From contig JBCBNV010000004.1 in assembly GCA_039821605.1 (NCBI GenBank), forward strand, positions 372,001-436,000: 64,000 nt of DNA, given 5' to 3'. The DNA is from CALBPI01 sp039821605. GTDB taxonomy: Bacteria > Pseudomonadota > Gammaproteobacteria > Steroidobacterales > Woeseiaceae. The position numbers and the translations under genes are program-made. The notes under the pieces were generated by a model. The model saw nothing but the letters and a program-made list of their open reading frames with translations, was not told where the DNA came from and did not search any database. This document shows positions 25,445-34,099 of the stretch, piece after piece; position 1 is the stretch's first letter, and each line of letters opens with the position of its first letter.

Positions 25445-26160
25445 GAGCTTTGCCCCAACCGTTGCTGCCAGGCCTCCAAGCCGGGTGCGTCCATCGTCAT
25501 TCGATCGCTGGCCGACTTGAGGTACTCGGTCAACGTGTCTTGTGCGGGTTCCGACAACAGGGCTGCGCCGACAGCCAGCGGGTCGCGCTCTCGCGCGTGC
25601 CAGGCTTTTTCGAACAGCTTACGGTGCAGATTGGGTGCGTAGGGCAGGCAGACGATGATTTCAAAAGCCAGCAGTGCCGTGGCGCCGAGTTTGAGGCCCA
25701 GCGCGCGCCGCCTGATGAACAGCCAGACAGCGAGCAAGAGGACTGAGGCGTAAACGGTCAGGAACAAAATGCCCAGTGCGAGCCGGTCTTTCGGTACGTA
25801 GTACGCGACCGGCAGACCAATGAACACCAGAAGGAATAGCACGCGGCAAAGGCGGCGCGGCAGCGCCAGTTGTGTCACGAGGTCCTGCACGGCGGTCCGG
25901 GTTTTGTCGGTGTCGCCGGGCGCCGCGGGCCAGGACAGTCGCACCAATGCCGTGCCCGGATCGAGTAGACCCGGAAACACGGCGTGGCGACGATTGAAGA
26001 GAAAGCCCCGGTCGGGTGTGATCGCGCGCCAGCCGCCGCCGGCCGTACCGGCCAGCAGCAGCTCGCGTGTGCTGATCAGGCGGCCGCTGTCCACGAGGTA
26101 CAGCGTGACCGCCAGCCCGAGGACCAGAAGGTCCGTCCGGAGCAGCAGGTAATCAGGCAC
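25441..26160 (-). CDS. polytopic membrane protein of the DUF2167 operon
   Basis: 239 residues. GTG 26160 overlaps the end of the DUF2167 gene by 8 bases and gives MPDYLLLRTDLLVLGLAVTL, a plausible membrane start; upstream in-frame codons are only in the overlapped region. Hydrophobic segments lie at about 8-22, 105-125, 133-155 and 165-185. A long loop after the first helix contains GRLISTRELLLAG. No family recognised. Being translationally coupled on both sides, it probably works with the DUF2167 protein and the J-like protein in the inner membrane. Confidence 0.7.
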   Translation of the reverse strand: MPDYLLLRTDLLVLGLAVTLYLVDSGRLISTRELLLAGTAGGGWRAITPDRGFLFNRRHAVFPGLLDPGTALVRLSWPAAPGDTDKTRTAVQDLVTQLALPRRLCRVLFLLVFIGLPVAYYVPKDRLALGILFLTVYASVLLLAVWLFIRRRALGLKLGATALLAFEIIVCLPYAPNLHRKLFEKAWHARERDPLAVGAALLSEPAQDTLTEYLKSASDRMTMDAPGLEAWQQRLGQSS

Positions 26161-27004
26161 TCTCGTTGTTGCGCGAGAACAGCTTCTTGAAGAATCGGCC
26201 GAAGAAGGCGAAGAACGCGACCAGCCCCAAGCCAATTGCCTTGAACAAACCCTTGCCGGCGCCCTTGGCAACGGCGGCGGCGGCGCCACCCGTTACGAGT
26301 GCGGCCAGGCCGTAAGTGGCGAGCTTGTCGCCGTCTTTGTATTCGGCGTACAGGTTGCCGGGCTTGTAGCGGAAGCCTTCCAGCATGGTCTCGAATTCGG
26401 AGATGGCCGTGTCGAGCTGGTCGGGGGCGGCAACCAGTGTCGCTGACATGACGCCCGTGCGACCCAGCAGGCGCGTGTTGTAGTTCACGATTTGCTGTCC
26501 CGCCGACTCGCCAATGATGGCCCAGGACAGACGGTTGGTCGTCTCGCTGTAACTGGGTTGTGACTGCCAGCCGACGATCGTCATTTCGGGCCAGCCGCGC
26601 TCGCGACGTTCGCGGTTGCTGTACTCCGTTCCTTCACGGATGGACTTGAGCAGATCACCGGCGTCGATGTCCTCGTCGTCCTTGATGTGGCCTGTGTCGT
26701 CATAGCTGAACACCGAGAACCAGCGTTCGTCGGTCGGCGCAACGTAATACTCCTTGGTCGACGTCGGGTTCTCGTAGAGCGCCATGAGCTTGGCCGTGTC
26801 TTCGGCGTTGAGGCGGTCATAGCCGTCGGGAAGCTCGATTTCCGCGCGCGACGTCACGTCGAACGTGCCCGGTCCTGCGGAGAATTCGAGGCTCGCGTAT
26901 ATCTGCTGCGCTTCGGTAAGTTCCTCTGCCTCCTGCGCGCTAGCGCTCGGCGCGGCAAGCAGCGCGAACGCCACCAACGACAGTACGGATGAAGTGCGGA
27001 ACAT
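26153..27004 (-). CDS. DUF2167 family exported membrane protein
   Basis: 283 residues. A signal peptide (SVLSLVAFALLAAPSASA) precedes a long extracytoplasmic domain with DUF2167 features: the YDRLNAEDTAKLMALYENPT region, WFSVFSYDDTGHIKDDEDID, and WAIIGESAGQQIVNYNTRLL. The C-terminus has hydrophobic segments (LAALVTGGAAAAVAKG and FKAIGLGLVAFFAFFGRF) ending in a basic tail. DUF2167 proteins are uncharacterised, often near stress genes. ATG 27004 has GGGGAG before it. It begins a second transcription unit after the hairpin at 27212-27241. Confidence 0.85.
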   Translation of the reverse strand: MFRTSSVLSLVAFALLAAPSASAQEAEELTEAQQIYASLEFSAGPGTFDVTSRAEIELPDGYDRLNAEDTAKLMALYENPTSTKEYYVAPTDERWFSVFSYDDTGHIKDDEDIDAGDLLKSIREGTEYSNRERRERGWPEMTIVGWQSQPSYSETTNRLSWAIIGESAGQQIVNYNTRLLGRTGVMSATLVAAPDQLDTAISEFETMLEGFRYKPGNLYAEYKDGDKLATYGLAALVTGGAAAAVAKGAGKGLFKAIGLGLVAFFAFFGRFFKKLFSRNNESA

Positions 27005-27211
27005 AGTGTCTCCCCAATAGTCCGGTGCGGGCTTCAGCGGTGCCCGCCTCAAGTAGTTTTCAGTGCGTACCGGGCAAACCCCACCGACCGGTACCCGTAA
27101 AGACTATCAGGCTCGAGGCGCCGCATCACGACACAGGTCGCAACTCGATCAAGGCACACGCGTGAACGATCTGCTCCTCCACACGGGGCGCTCGCCGCCC
27201 CAGGCCAGCGA

Positions 27212-27241
27212 CCCCGGCACCGCGCGAACACGGTGCCGGGG
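27212..27241 (-). terminator. strong hairpin after the rhombotarget lipoprotein gene
   Basis: CCCCGGCACCG and CGGTGCCGGGG form a perfect 11-bp GC-rich stem with an 8-base loop, starting 10 bases after the lipoprotein stop. It separates the PspA-rhombotarget operon from the DUF2167 operon. No T-run, so full termination is uncertain. Confidence 0.6.
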
Positions 27242-27251
27242 CCCGGCGGGG

Positions 27252-28088
27252 TCAGGTCAGGCTGCGCCTGCGCCGCATGAGTAATGCCGAGACCAGCGCA
27301 AGGCTCAGCCACCCGATTGCCCCGCCGCCGCTTCGCCACGAGACCTTGACGTCCTCGGGCTCTGACTTGAGACGCTCCTCGAACGCGACGAGCTCGACGG
27401 CCAGGTTGTCCTGCATGCGCTCGCTCGCGAGTCTCAGCGCGCTGCTGCTGTTGCGCCGCAGCGATGCGTCCTGGCGGACCAACGTGACGTCGCCGCGACG
27501 CTCATCGAAGCCCGGCGCGCGCAGCAGCAACTTGCTTGTCGCCACGTCGATCACCGCGAGGTCCACGAAGGTGCGCGTGTCATGGTCCGTTCCCTCGAAC
27601 ACGTAGGCGCCAACGATGGTCCAGTACATCAGCGACTGTGTGTTCTCGCTTGTCGTTGTGACCTGGTCATAGGAGATCAGTGCCATGACGTCGACGTCGA
27701 ACACGCGAGCGACCTGTTGCAGACCTGAAACGCCCTGCGCGCCGCGCAGATACGTCTCCGGGATGACCGTGATCCGATCGACGTAGTCGAGGCCCTCGAA
27801 CTGGGCGCGCGCACCCTCGAGGATCTGCAGGCGGTCGGATGGACTCGGCCCGATGTAGCTCTGGTAGTGGGCGGGCACGAAGGCCAGACCGACTTTGAGC
27901 GGCAGCTGCAGGTGCGGCACCCGCTCGGTGACGTCGGGCGGGATCTCGCCTTCGGGGTAGAGGTAGCCCACAAGACTCGTCGAGCTGCCTGCGCGTCGTT
28001 TGCCGTACAGGTTGTCGCCGAACCAGGCGCTGCAGCCCGAGGTGGTAACGACAGCAATCGCGGCAAGGTACATCGTAATCCGGTTCAT
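27252..28088 (-). CDS. rhombotarget-type lipoprotein with GlyGly-CTERM tail
   Basis: 278 residues. A lipobox (VTTSGC, C19) predicts N-terminal acylation. The C-terminus is a sorting-like tail: SGGGAIGW, a hydrophobic stretch LSLALVSALL and RRRR. This tripartite Gly-rich/TM/basic tail is GlyGly-CTERM, the target of rhombosortases, and lipoprotein plus GlyGly-CTERM is the description of the rhombotarget lipoprotein family. The middle contains VPAHYQSYIGPSPSDRL and VFDVDVMALISYDQ. No rhombosortase gene is in the window, so processing would be in trans. GGAGGAA precedes the ATG. The start overlaps the upstream membrane-protein stop by ATGA. Confidence 0.85.
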   Translation of the reverse strand: MNRITMYLAAIAVVTTSGCSAWFGDNLYGKRRAGSSTSLVGYLYPEGEIPPDVTERVPHLQLPLKVGLAFVPAHYQSYIGPSPSDRLQILEGARAQFEGLDYVDRITVIPETYLRGAQGVSGLQQVARVFDVDVMALISYDQVTTTSENTQSLMYWTIVGAYVFEGTDHDTRTFVDLAVIDVATSKLLLRAPGFDERRGDVTLVRQDASLRRNSSSALRLASERMQDNLAVELVAFEERLKSEPEDVKVSWRSGGGAIGWLSLALVSALLMRRRRSLT

Positions 28089-29428
28089 GACGCGTTCCTC
28101 CGATTGATGAGCGCGGGACCGAAACGATCCACGCACGAGGCGCCGATGATTGCGGTGCCGCCGACGATGGCCAGCGTGACCCAGCCGCCGCTGACCAACA
28201 GGCCGACGATGGGCTCGATGCCGGCCAGCAGCGCACCGACCAGTGTCAGCACGCCCAGCGTCGTGGCGGTCGGACGTTTCGCGACAATGCCCCAAGCGAT
28301 CATGGCGCCCGCAAGAACGGCACTCAGCAGGACCATGGCGACACTCGTGTCGATCATGAGCGCAAACATCGTGCACAGGCCCAGTATTGATGCGGCACCA
28401 AACGACAATGCAGCCGCGAGACGCGGACTGTTCGTGCCGCGGTAGAGATCAAACGACAGGCCGGCGTACACAACGGCGAACACGATGGCCGGCAGGCCGT
28501 CCGGCGCCACGATATCGATGAGATTGCCGGCGGCCAGGGCAACAATCGCGGCCACGCCGATCATGCTGACCTCGAGCAGCAATGCGACAGTCTCACCGCG
28601 TTCGGGAACCCTTCGGGTCTGACGCAGGGCGACGAACGCCGCAAGAGCGAGCACGGCCGTCATCAGGCTGTCGAGTTCGTAGAAGTAGCCGCTGCGCATG
28701 AGCAGGATGGCCGGTGCGATCGCGAAGCAGACCATGGCGAATTTGCCCTCGGTCGTATGTAGCACGGTGTTGGCACGGTGCAGGCGACGCAGGTGCCAGA
28801 TGGCCCAGCCCGCCGTGGCCAGCGCCAGCGCGCCCGCGACGATCGAGTCGCGGACGGGCAGTAGCAGCGCGGCGTTCATGGCCAGAAACGGCCAGGTGAG
28901 CGGGCGCCACTGGGCACGTGCGAGCACGGCAAAGCTGAATGCGGTGACCGCAATCAGTGTCCCGAGTGCAATCGGCGCGACGACCGCGAACGCTACGGGG
29001 TCCACGACCTGCCAGGTGGCAAAGCCCGGGTACTGACCCAGTGCGCCGTCCCACTGCACCTGCGAATAGATGAGTGCCGCGAGCACGGTCATGTTGACGG
29101 GCACCGAGGCGAGCGCGAGGCCGAACAGCACGCGCGCACCTCGCGCCTCGCGTAACAGTTGCCCCACGAGCAGACCGGCGCCTGCGAGCAGACCCGTTTG
29201 CGTCAACAGTTTGAGGTAGCGGTCGATGTCATTGCCGTCGTGCCAGCCTTGCAGCAGGTAGACGGCCATCGACACGATGAGCGCCGCCGCGCCCGCGAGA
29301 CGCAGGATCTCGCTCAGCGAGGCCAGGTCGCGGATCGAGCGCATGGCGTTTCCGAGGATGCCCGGGCCAGGTGCTGCGGGCGCCTCGGTGGGTGGCCGCT
29401 CCGGGGCCGTAAACACGTGCGTGGTCAT
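28085..29428 (-). CDS. large polytopic membrane protein, unknown function
   Basis: 447 residues, about 12 hydrophobic helices spread from residue 40 to the C-terminus, with few charged loops. A Pro/Ala-rich soluble N-terminus (about 1-35) precedes them. No transporter signature was recognised. It is coupled to the PspA-like gene upstream (ATGA at 29425-29428) and to the rhombotarget lipoprotein gene downstream (ATGA at 28085-28088). It is therefore a likely membrane partner of both. Confidence 0.75.
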   Translation of the reverse strand: MTTHVFTAPERPPTEAPAAPGPGILGNAMRSIRDLASLSEILRLAGAAALIVSMAVYLLQGWHDGNDIDRYLKLLTQTGLLAGAGLLVGQLLREARGARVLFGLALASVPVNMTVLAALIYSQVQWDGALGQYPGFATWQVVDPVAFAVVAPIALGTLIAVTAFSFAVLARAQWRPLTWPFLAMNAALLLPVRDSIVAGALALATAGWAIWHLRRLHRANTVLHTTEGKFAMVCFAIAPAILLMRSGYFYELDSLMTAVLALAAFVALRQTRRVPERGETVALLLEVSMIGVAAIVALAAGNLIDIVAPDGLPAIVFAVVYAGLSFDLYRGTNSPRLAAALSFGAASILGLCTMFALMIDTSVAMVLLSAVLAGAMIAWGIVAKRPTATTLGVLTLVGALLAGIEPIVGLLVSGGWVTLAIVGGTAIIGASCVDRFGPALINRRNAS

Positions 29429-30081
29429 GACTTGCCCTCCGTGTCGTCGGACAAGAGCAGCGCAAGCTCCGCGCGCAGCGCCGAATCGTCTTCCTCGGCC
29501 AGGAACTCGGACTCGAGCACGTCAACGGGTGCTGCGGCCTCGGACAGGATTTCGGTTTCGCCAAGCTGGATCTCCCAGCGGTCGAACGTCTCCTCGAGGT
29601 CCACACGCGCGCCGTCGTCCATGTGCTCGACGGCGCGAAGGGCCTCCGCCACAGACTGCCGGGAGCGCATTTCGTTGCGCTGGCGCATGACTTCTTCGAT
29701 ACGCCCATCGATCTGGCGGACCTGTTCGGCCATGCGCTTTTCGAGCACGGCGTGGTTTTCGATGGCGGACGCGAGGGCTCCGCGCTGCTGTTCGCAGTCG
29801 CGCCGGCGGCGCACGCAGGCCAGGGCTTTGGCCTCGTCTTCGGCCGCGACGGCCCGGGCGCGCTCGCCCCAGCGTTCGATGGCCACGCCCAGCGCGTCGT
29901 GGCGCTGTTGCAGGCGTTCGCCGTCGCGTTGCAGGCGGCGCAGGCGAACCCGCGCTCGGGATGCGGCCTGGCGCGTATCGCGCAGTGCGGCCTCGACAAT
30001 GGCGTCGTGGTTTTCTACGCGGCTAACGGCGCGGTCCACGCTGGATGACACCGTAGCGGTGATTCGTCGGATCAAGTTCAT
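29425..30081 (-). CDS. PspA/IM30 family membrane-remodelling protein
   Basis: 218 residues. The N-terminal amphipathic stretch MNLIRRITATVSSSVDRAVS and the following VENHDAIVEAALRDTRQA fit PspA/IM30, in which these helices touch the membrane. The rest is highly charged coiled coil (about 40-160), as expected for ESCRT-III-like PspA. An acidic tail (LLSDDTEGKS) ends the protein. PspA proteins stabilise stressed inner membranes. It is the first gene of an operon with a polytopic protein and a rhombotarget lipoprotein, divergent from an XRE regulator. That layout suggests an envelope-stress system distinct from the classical psp operon (no PspB/C/F seen). Confidence 0.8.
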   Translation of the reverse strand: MNLIRRITATVSSSVDRAVSRVENHDAIVEAALRDTRQAASRARVRLRRLQRDGERLQQRHDALGVAIERWGERARAVAAEDEAKALACVRRRRDCEQQRGALASAIENHAVLEKRMAEQVRQIDGRIEEVMRQRNEMRSRQSVAEALRAVEHMDDGARVDLEETFDRWEIQLGETEILSEAAAPVDVLESEFLAEEDDSALRAELALLLSDDTEGKS

Positions 30082-30177
30082 GGTTTCGACTCCTCTCGGT
30101 TGGGTCGGGACCCACGCTAGGAATCGGTGCCGTTAGCTGCAACCAGTTTCTGAAAAGTCAGAGAAAACCGACTGCCG

Positions 30178-30194
30178 GTACAATATTTTTGTAC
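30178..30194. promoter_or_regulatory. GTACAA-N5-TTGTAC operator candidate
   Basis: A perfect 6+5+6 inverted repeat (GTACAATATTTTTGTAC) lies 13 bases upstream of the XRE regulator start and 97 bases from the PspA-like start. It is the natural candidate binding site for the XRE protein, giving autoregulation and control of the PspA operon. Inference from symmetry and position. Confidence 0.6.
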
Positions 30195-30206
30195 TATTCT
30201 GTGAGC

Positions 30207-30953
30207 ATGAGTGTTTCCACCCGCATCGTCGCCACGCTCAAGCGCGAGCTCAAAGCCCAGGGACTGACCTACCGGGAGCTGGCGCTGCGGCTCTCGCTGT
30301 CGGAGTCCGCGGTCAAGCACATGTTCTCCACGGGCAACTTCTCGCTGAAGCGCCTTGATGCCTTGTGCAACGTGCTCGAGCTCGACCTCGCGGAGTTGTC
30401 GAGCCGCAGCGAGACGCAGCGCCCGCGCCTCGAACAGCTGCACCCCGAGCACGAGCAGGAAATCGTCTCGGACACGCGCTTTCTGCTTGTGACCTATTGC
30501 CTGCTCAACTTCTGGAACTTTGAAGACATCCTCGTGCGCTACGACGTCAGCCGCGCCGATGGGCTCAAATACCTGCGCCGGCTCGACCGCATGAACCTCA
30601 TCGAGCTGCTACCCGGTGACCGCGTGCGCCTGCTTGTTGCAAACAACTTTCAGTGGCGCCCCGGTGGAGACATGGAGCGCTACTTCACAGAGCACGTACA
30701 GACGGACTTCTTCGCGCACGACTTCAATGAAGAAGGTGCGATTCGCGTTGCCAAGAACGGCATGCTCTCGGCCAAGGGGCAGGCGCTGTTGCGCGAGAAA
30801 CTTGAATCGGTGGGCGAGCTCTTCGATGACGCGACCTGGGAAGAACGCCGATTGCCCGCAGGCGAACAGCGTGGCACGACGCTCGTGCTCGCGATGCGGC
30901 GCTGGGTGTTCGAGGCGTTTCGTGAGCTCGAACGCGAGCCTTCGGACGGTTAG
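30207..30953 (+). CDS. XRE-family HTH regulator with C-terminal effector domain
   Basis: 248 residues. Residues ~5-60 form a Cro/C1 HTH (LTYRELALRLSLSESAVKHM, then FSLKRLDALCNVLELDLAEL). The rest (about 85-248) is an uncharacterised domain including a possible second winged region (RADGLKYLRRLDRMNLIELL). The ATG at 30207 is used; the weak upstream TTG lies inside the palindrome. Divergent to the PspA-rhombotarget operon, it probably controls it. Its last codon and stop overlap the stop of the convergent patatin gene by 4 bases. Confidence 0.85.
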   Translation: MSVSTRIVATLKRELKAQGLTYRELALRLSLSESAVKHMFSTGNFSLKRLDALCNVLELDLAELSSRSETQRPRLEQLHPEHEQEIVSDTRFLLVTYCLLNFWNFEDILVRYDVSRADGLKYLRRLDRMNLIELLPGDRVRLLVANNFQWRPGGDMERYFTEHVQTDFFAHDFNEEGAIRVAKNGMLSAKGQALLREKLESVGELFDDATWEERRLPAGEQRGTTLVLAMRRWVFEAFRELEREPSDG

Positions 30954-33900
30954 GGGCCACAGCGTGGCGGACGGTTCCCGAAGTAGGTGCGTTTGAGATA
31001 GGCCACGGTCGCCTGATTGCGCGCGTCGCGCCAGTCCTCGACCAATCGCGCACGGTCGGCGCGCGATAGCTCCCAGGACAACGGCGGGTCGGCGCGGTTC
31101 GCCTCGTAAGGCGGTCGAAACTCCACAGCCTCGAAGCAGGGCCCGCGAATGGCCTCGAGCATCGAGAGCTCGAGGTCGCTGCGCGCGAGTTGCGACGACG
31201 TGCGCACGCTGAGCATGCCCTGCAGCGGTCCGAGCAGTGCGGCCTGCCAACCCTGGCCCTCCACGGGGACACTGCGTGCTGGCCTGGCGGGGAACGGGTT
31301 GATCTGGATGAACAGGATCGGACGCTGCGCATTGCCGCCGCGGCGCGACTCGATGTCGCGCACGGCCTCGATCCAGCGGAACACGGCCACAGAACCCGGG
31401 TTGTCGAAGTAGCCACCGTCGCCGACGTGCCAGGGTGGCGTGTCGACGCGGGGACCATTGTCGGTGTCGGATTCCGCCGTGCCGCCTTCGTAGTCCGAAT
31501 CGTCGCGCCGGACACGCGCGCGTGCCACGGGTGTGACGTAGGGGAACGTGGCGGACAGGCGCGCCGCCGTGACGGCTCGCATGTCGACAAACCGCATCGG
31601 GCTCGCACAGGGGTCGGGTGCGCTCATATCGGTGCCGGCTTTGGCGCGGCGGTTGGTGGTCCGTGCGGCGAGCCGCGCGGCATCGACGGGCGGCGGGTAG
31701 TGCTCGCAAAGCGCGGGGTCGAATTCGCCCAGTGTCCAGCGTTCGGGGGCGGCGAAACTCGCGCGGTTCTCGCGCGACAGGTCGAGCGCGCGCAGGTCCA
31801 GGCTGCTGGCCAGGAACTGCTCGCCGTTCTCGATCACGGTGCCATTGAGGATGACGCCGGGTAGCACGCCCTCGGCTGCAAGCTGCCACCAGTCCGACAG
31901 TCGTGCGGGCGGCGGGCTCTCGGAGAGCGCGCGACGGCAGTCGGGGTTTTTCTCCATGTCATCGAAGTAGACCGTGGTGTCCGTCACCATGCAGCTGCGC
32001 CAGCGGTGCCAGGCCTGTTCGATGGCCCACGCGCGGTCCAGCGCGGTGAGACGCGGATTGTCGCTGGCCAGGAAGGGCGTGGCGAGCCGCCGCAGATCCG
32101 GGAACACGAGCCCCCAGGCCGTCGCCTCGAGACTGGACGCCATGGCGGCTTTGGGAACCTGGTCGAGGTATTGCAGGCCGCCTTCGGTGCGCGCCCGAGT
32201 CAGTTCGCTTTCCTCGATGCTGAAGCCCACGTACTTGTCGCGTTGCGTGCTGATCGGTGCGGCGAGATCCGTGTCCTCGCGTGCGAGCGCATCGGCGCGC
32301 AGCGCCTCAATGAAAAAATAGGCGCCGACGCTGCCGCCCGACGTCGCGCTGACGAGGTAGATCGAGTCTGTAAACGAGCGCGTCAGTTCCTTGTGCAGGC
32401 CCTCCAGCACGACAGCGGACCAGCCGGCCGCCTGGATGCCGCCGCCCGCGGCGGCCACGACAATAATGGGTCCGTTGCCCGCGCGTTCCGTGCGTTTGTC
32501 GAACGCGCGCGCGATGCTCGGCGGCGCGTCGGAGCCCTCGGGTACAAAGGTGACATCGAAGTAGTGCTGCGTGTCGTACCAGGCGCCGGGCAGGTTGCCC
32601 CAGAACACGAGCCAGACCGCGAACGCGAGTACGACGGGTACGCGAATGCGGTCGAGCAGGAAGGTCAGGTTGGCGAACAGCATGCAGATGAAAGCGATCA
32701 GCAGCATGACGTAGGCGATGGGCGGTACGTCGAGCAACGTTGGCAGCGCGCGGATCGGGTTCAGTACATTGCCGCCGATGGCGTAGCCCACGGCGAGCGC
32801 CAGTGCCACCGCCGCAGCCAGCGCGTGGCCACGAAAGAGCCGGCCCGTGGGTTGGCCATTCTCGTCGCAGATGTCGAAGCCGGGCCCGACGATGCGGTGC
32901 AGCGTTCGGCTGACCGGGGCTTCGAGCTGCGACGCCGCCGACTCACGCAGTTTCTTGAACGCGGAATCTGTGTAGCGCGAGGCGAACCGTCCCAGCAGGA
33001 CATTGCGTAGCACGTAGACCAGCAGCAGCGTGGCGATGGCCGCCGCGATACCGGACGTGGCGCCCAGTAGCACCGAGCCTTCGCCGTCAATGCCGAGCTG
33101 TAACAGGACCGGCAGCGCCAGTACGAACGCCGACAGACCGAACAGCAAGCGTGTCTCAAGCGTGTCGGGCGCCTGCGGGTCCAGGCCCATGGGCTCGATG
33201 CCGATGCGCTTCTGAGCCAGCCGCCAGAGGTGGGTGCCGGCAAAGATAATGACGGCGCAGGCGATGAACGCGCAGTAAACGGCAAAGCCGAACTGGATGG
33301 CGTTGTCGACGGAGAGCAGGTTCTGAACCGTGGCGAGTCCCGTGGGTTTCGCGGATGGCGCCACGCACTGCTGGCTCTGGCCGAGCACCGACAACGCGAA
33401 TACGAGCAGGCCCAGCAACAGCGGGATACGAATGAAGAACAGGTGCTGCAGCAGGCGACGCGCGCGGCTCGTGTGCACGATGAGGTAGCCGAGCACGAGC
33501 AGGAACACGGACCCCGCAAGCAGTAGCCACTTGGCGACCGTAAAGGTGCCGGCCGCGGCACCCAGTCCCGCGCCGAAGTCGCCCTGCCAGGCGACCCAGG
33601 CTGTGATGATGTTCTCGAGCAGATCGGCAACACCCGCGCCGATGGGCAGCACGTGCGCGAACATGCGCCAGCGGTGCCCCGCGGGGAACACCCAGCGCAG
33701 GGCGAGCACGAGCGCGAGTACGTAGAGTGCCGGGAAGGCCACGTCGATGCTGATCTGGGTGATCGCGTAGAGCGATCGGCCCGACTGGGCGATGGGCGCG
33801 AACAAGGCTTGCAGCTGCTCTGCGCCGTAGAGGCGGGCCCAGGCGTCGGGCGGCACGAAGAATTGGGCGAGATCGGGGGTGCTGCGCGTGACGGCGCAGT

Positions 33901-34006
33901 TGCGCCAGTCGAACAGGCGCAGGAAGAGTGCAAACGCGGCGCCGAAGAGCCCCACGCGAATCCAGGGCCGACCCCGGAGACTGCGTATTGTTCGCAGGAC
34001 AGGCAT
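30950..34006 (-). CDS. membrane-anchored patatin-like phospholipase
   Basis: 1018 residues, about three times a typical patatin. The N-terminal ~510 residues hold roughly ten membrane helices. The patatin domain starts at ~520: oxyanion loop AAAGGGIQAAGW, nucleophile motif SATSGGSVG (first Gly of G-x-S-x-G replaced by Ala) and the Asp of the dyad in VGDGGYFDN (about residue 880). It would hydrolyse acyl groups of phospholipids or other lipids at the inner membrane. ATG 34006 is preferred by its upstream G-rich stretch; GTG codons at 34012 and 34027 are alternatives. The gene is monocistronic and tail-to-tail with the XRE regulator. Confidence 0.85.
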   Translation of the reverse strand: MPVLRTIRSLRGRPWIRVGLFGAAFALFLRLFDWRNCAVTRSTPDLAQFFVPPDAWARLYGAEQLQALFAPIAQSGRSLYAITQISIDVAFPALYVLALVLALRWVFPAGHRWRMFAHVLPIGAGVADLLENIITAWVAWQGDFGAGLGAAAGTFTVAKWLLLAGSVFLLVLGYLIVHTSRARRLLQHLFFIRIPLLLGLLVFALSVLGQSQQCVAPSAKPTGLATVQNLLSVDNAIQFGFAVYCAFIACAVIIFAGTHLWRLAQKRIGIEPMGLDPQAPDTLETRLLFGLSAFVLALPVLLQLGIDGEGSVLLGATSGIAAAIATLLLVYVLRNVLLGRFASRYTDSAFKKLRESAASQLEAPVSRTLHRIVGPGFDICDENGQPTGRLFRGHALAAAVALALAVGYAIGGNVLNPIRALPTLLDVPPIAYVMLLIAFICMLFANLTFLLDRIRVPVVLAFAVWLVFWGNLPGAWYDTQHYFDVTFVPEGSDAPPSIARAFDKRTERAGNGPIIVVAAAGGGIQAAGWSAVVLEGLHKELTRSFTDSIYLVSATSGGSVGAYFFIEALRADALAREDTDLAAPISTQRDKYVGFSIEESELTRARTEGGLQYLDQVPKAAMASSLEATAWGLVFPDLRRLATPFLASDNPRLTALDRAWAIEQAWHRWRSCMVTDTTVYFDDMEKNPDCRRALSESPPPARLSDWWQLAAEGVLPGVILNGTVIENGEQFLASSLDLRALDLSRENRASFAAPERWTLGEFDPALCEHYPPPVDAARLAARTTNRRAKAGTDMSAPDPCASPMRFVDMRAVTAARLSATFPYVTPVARARVRRDDSDYEGGTAESDTDNGPRVDTPPWHVGDGGYFDNPGSVAVFRWIEAVRDIESRRGGNAQRPILFIQINPFPARPARSVPVEGQGWQAALLGPLQGMLSVRTSSQLARSDLELSMLEAIRGPCFEAVEFRPPYEANRADPPLSWELSRADRARLVEDWRDARNQATVAYLKRTYFGNRPPRCGP

Positions 34007-34099
34007 CCCCACATTCCCCCTGCACACGCGGACTCAGTGTGTCACATATGTGCGTTAGCGATCAATTGGGGCTGATTGCTGCGAGACGGCGGGTGGCCT

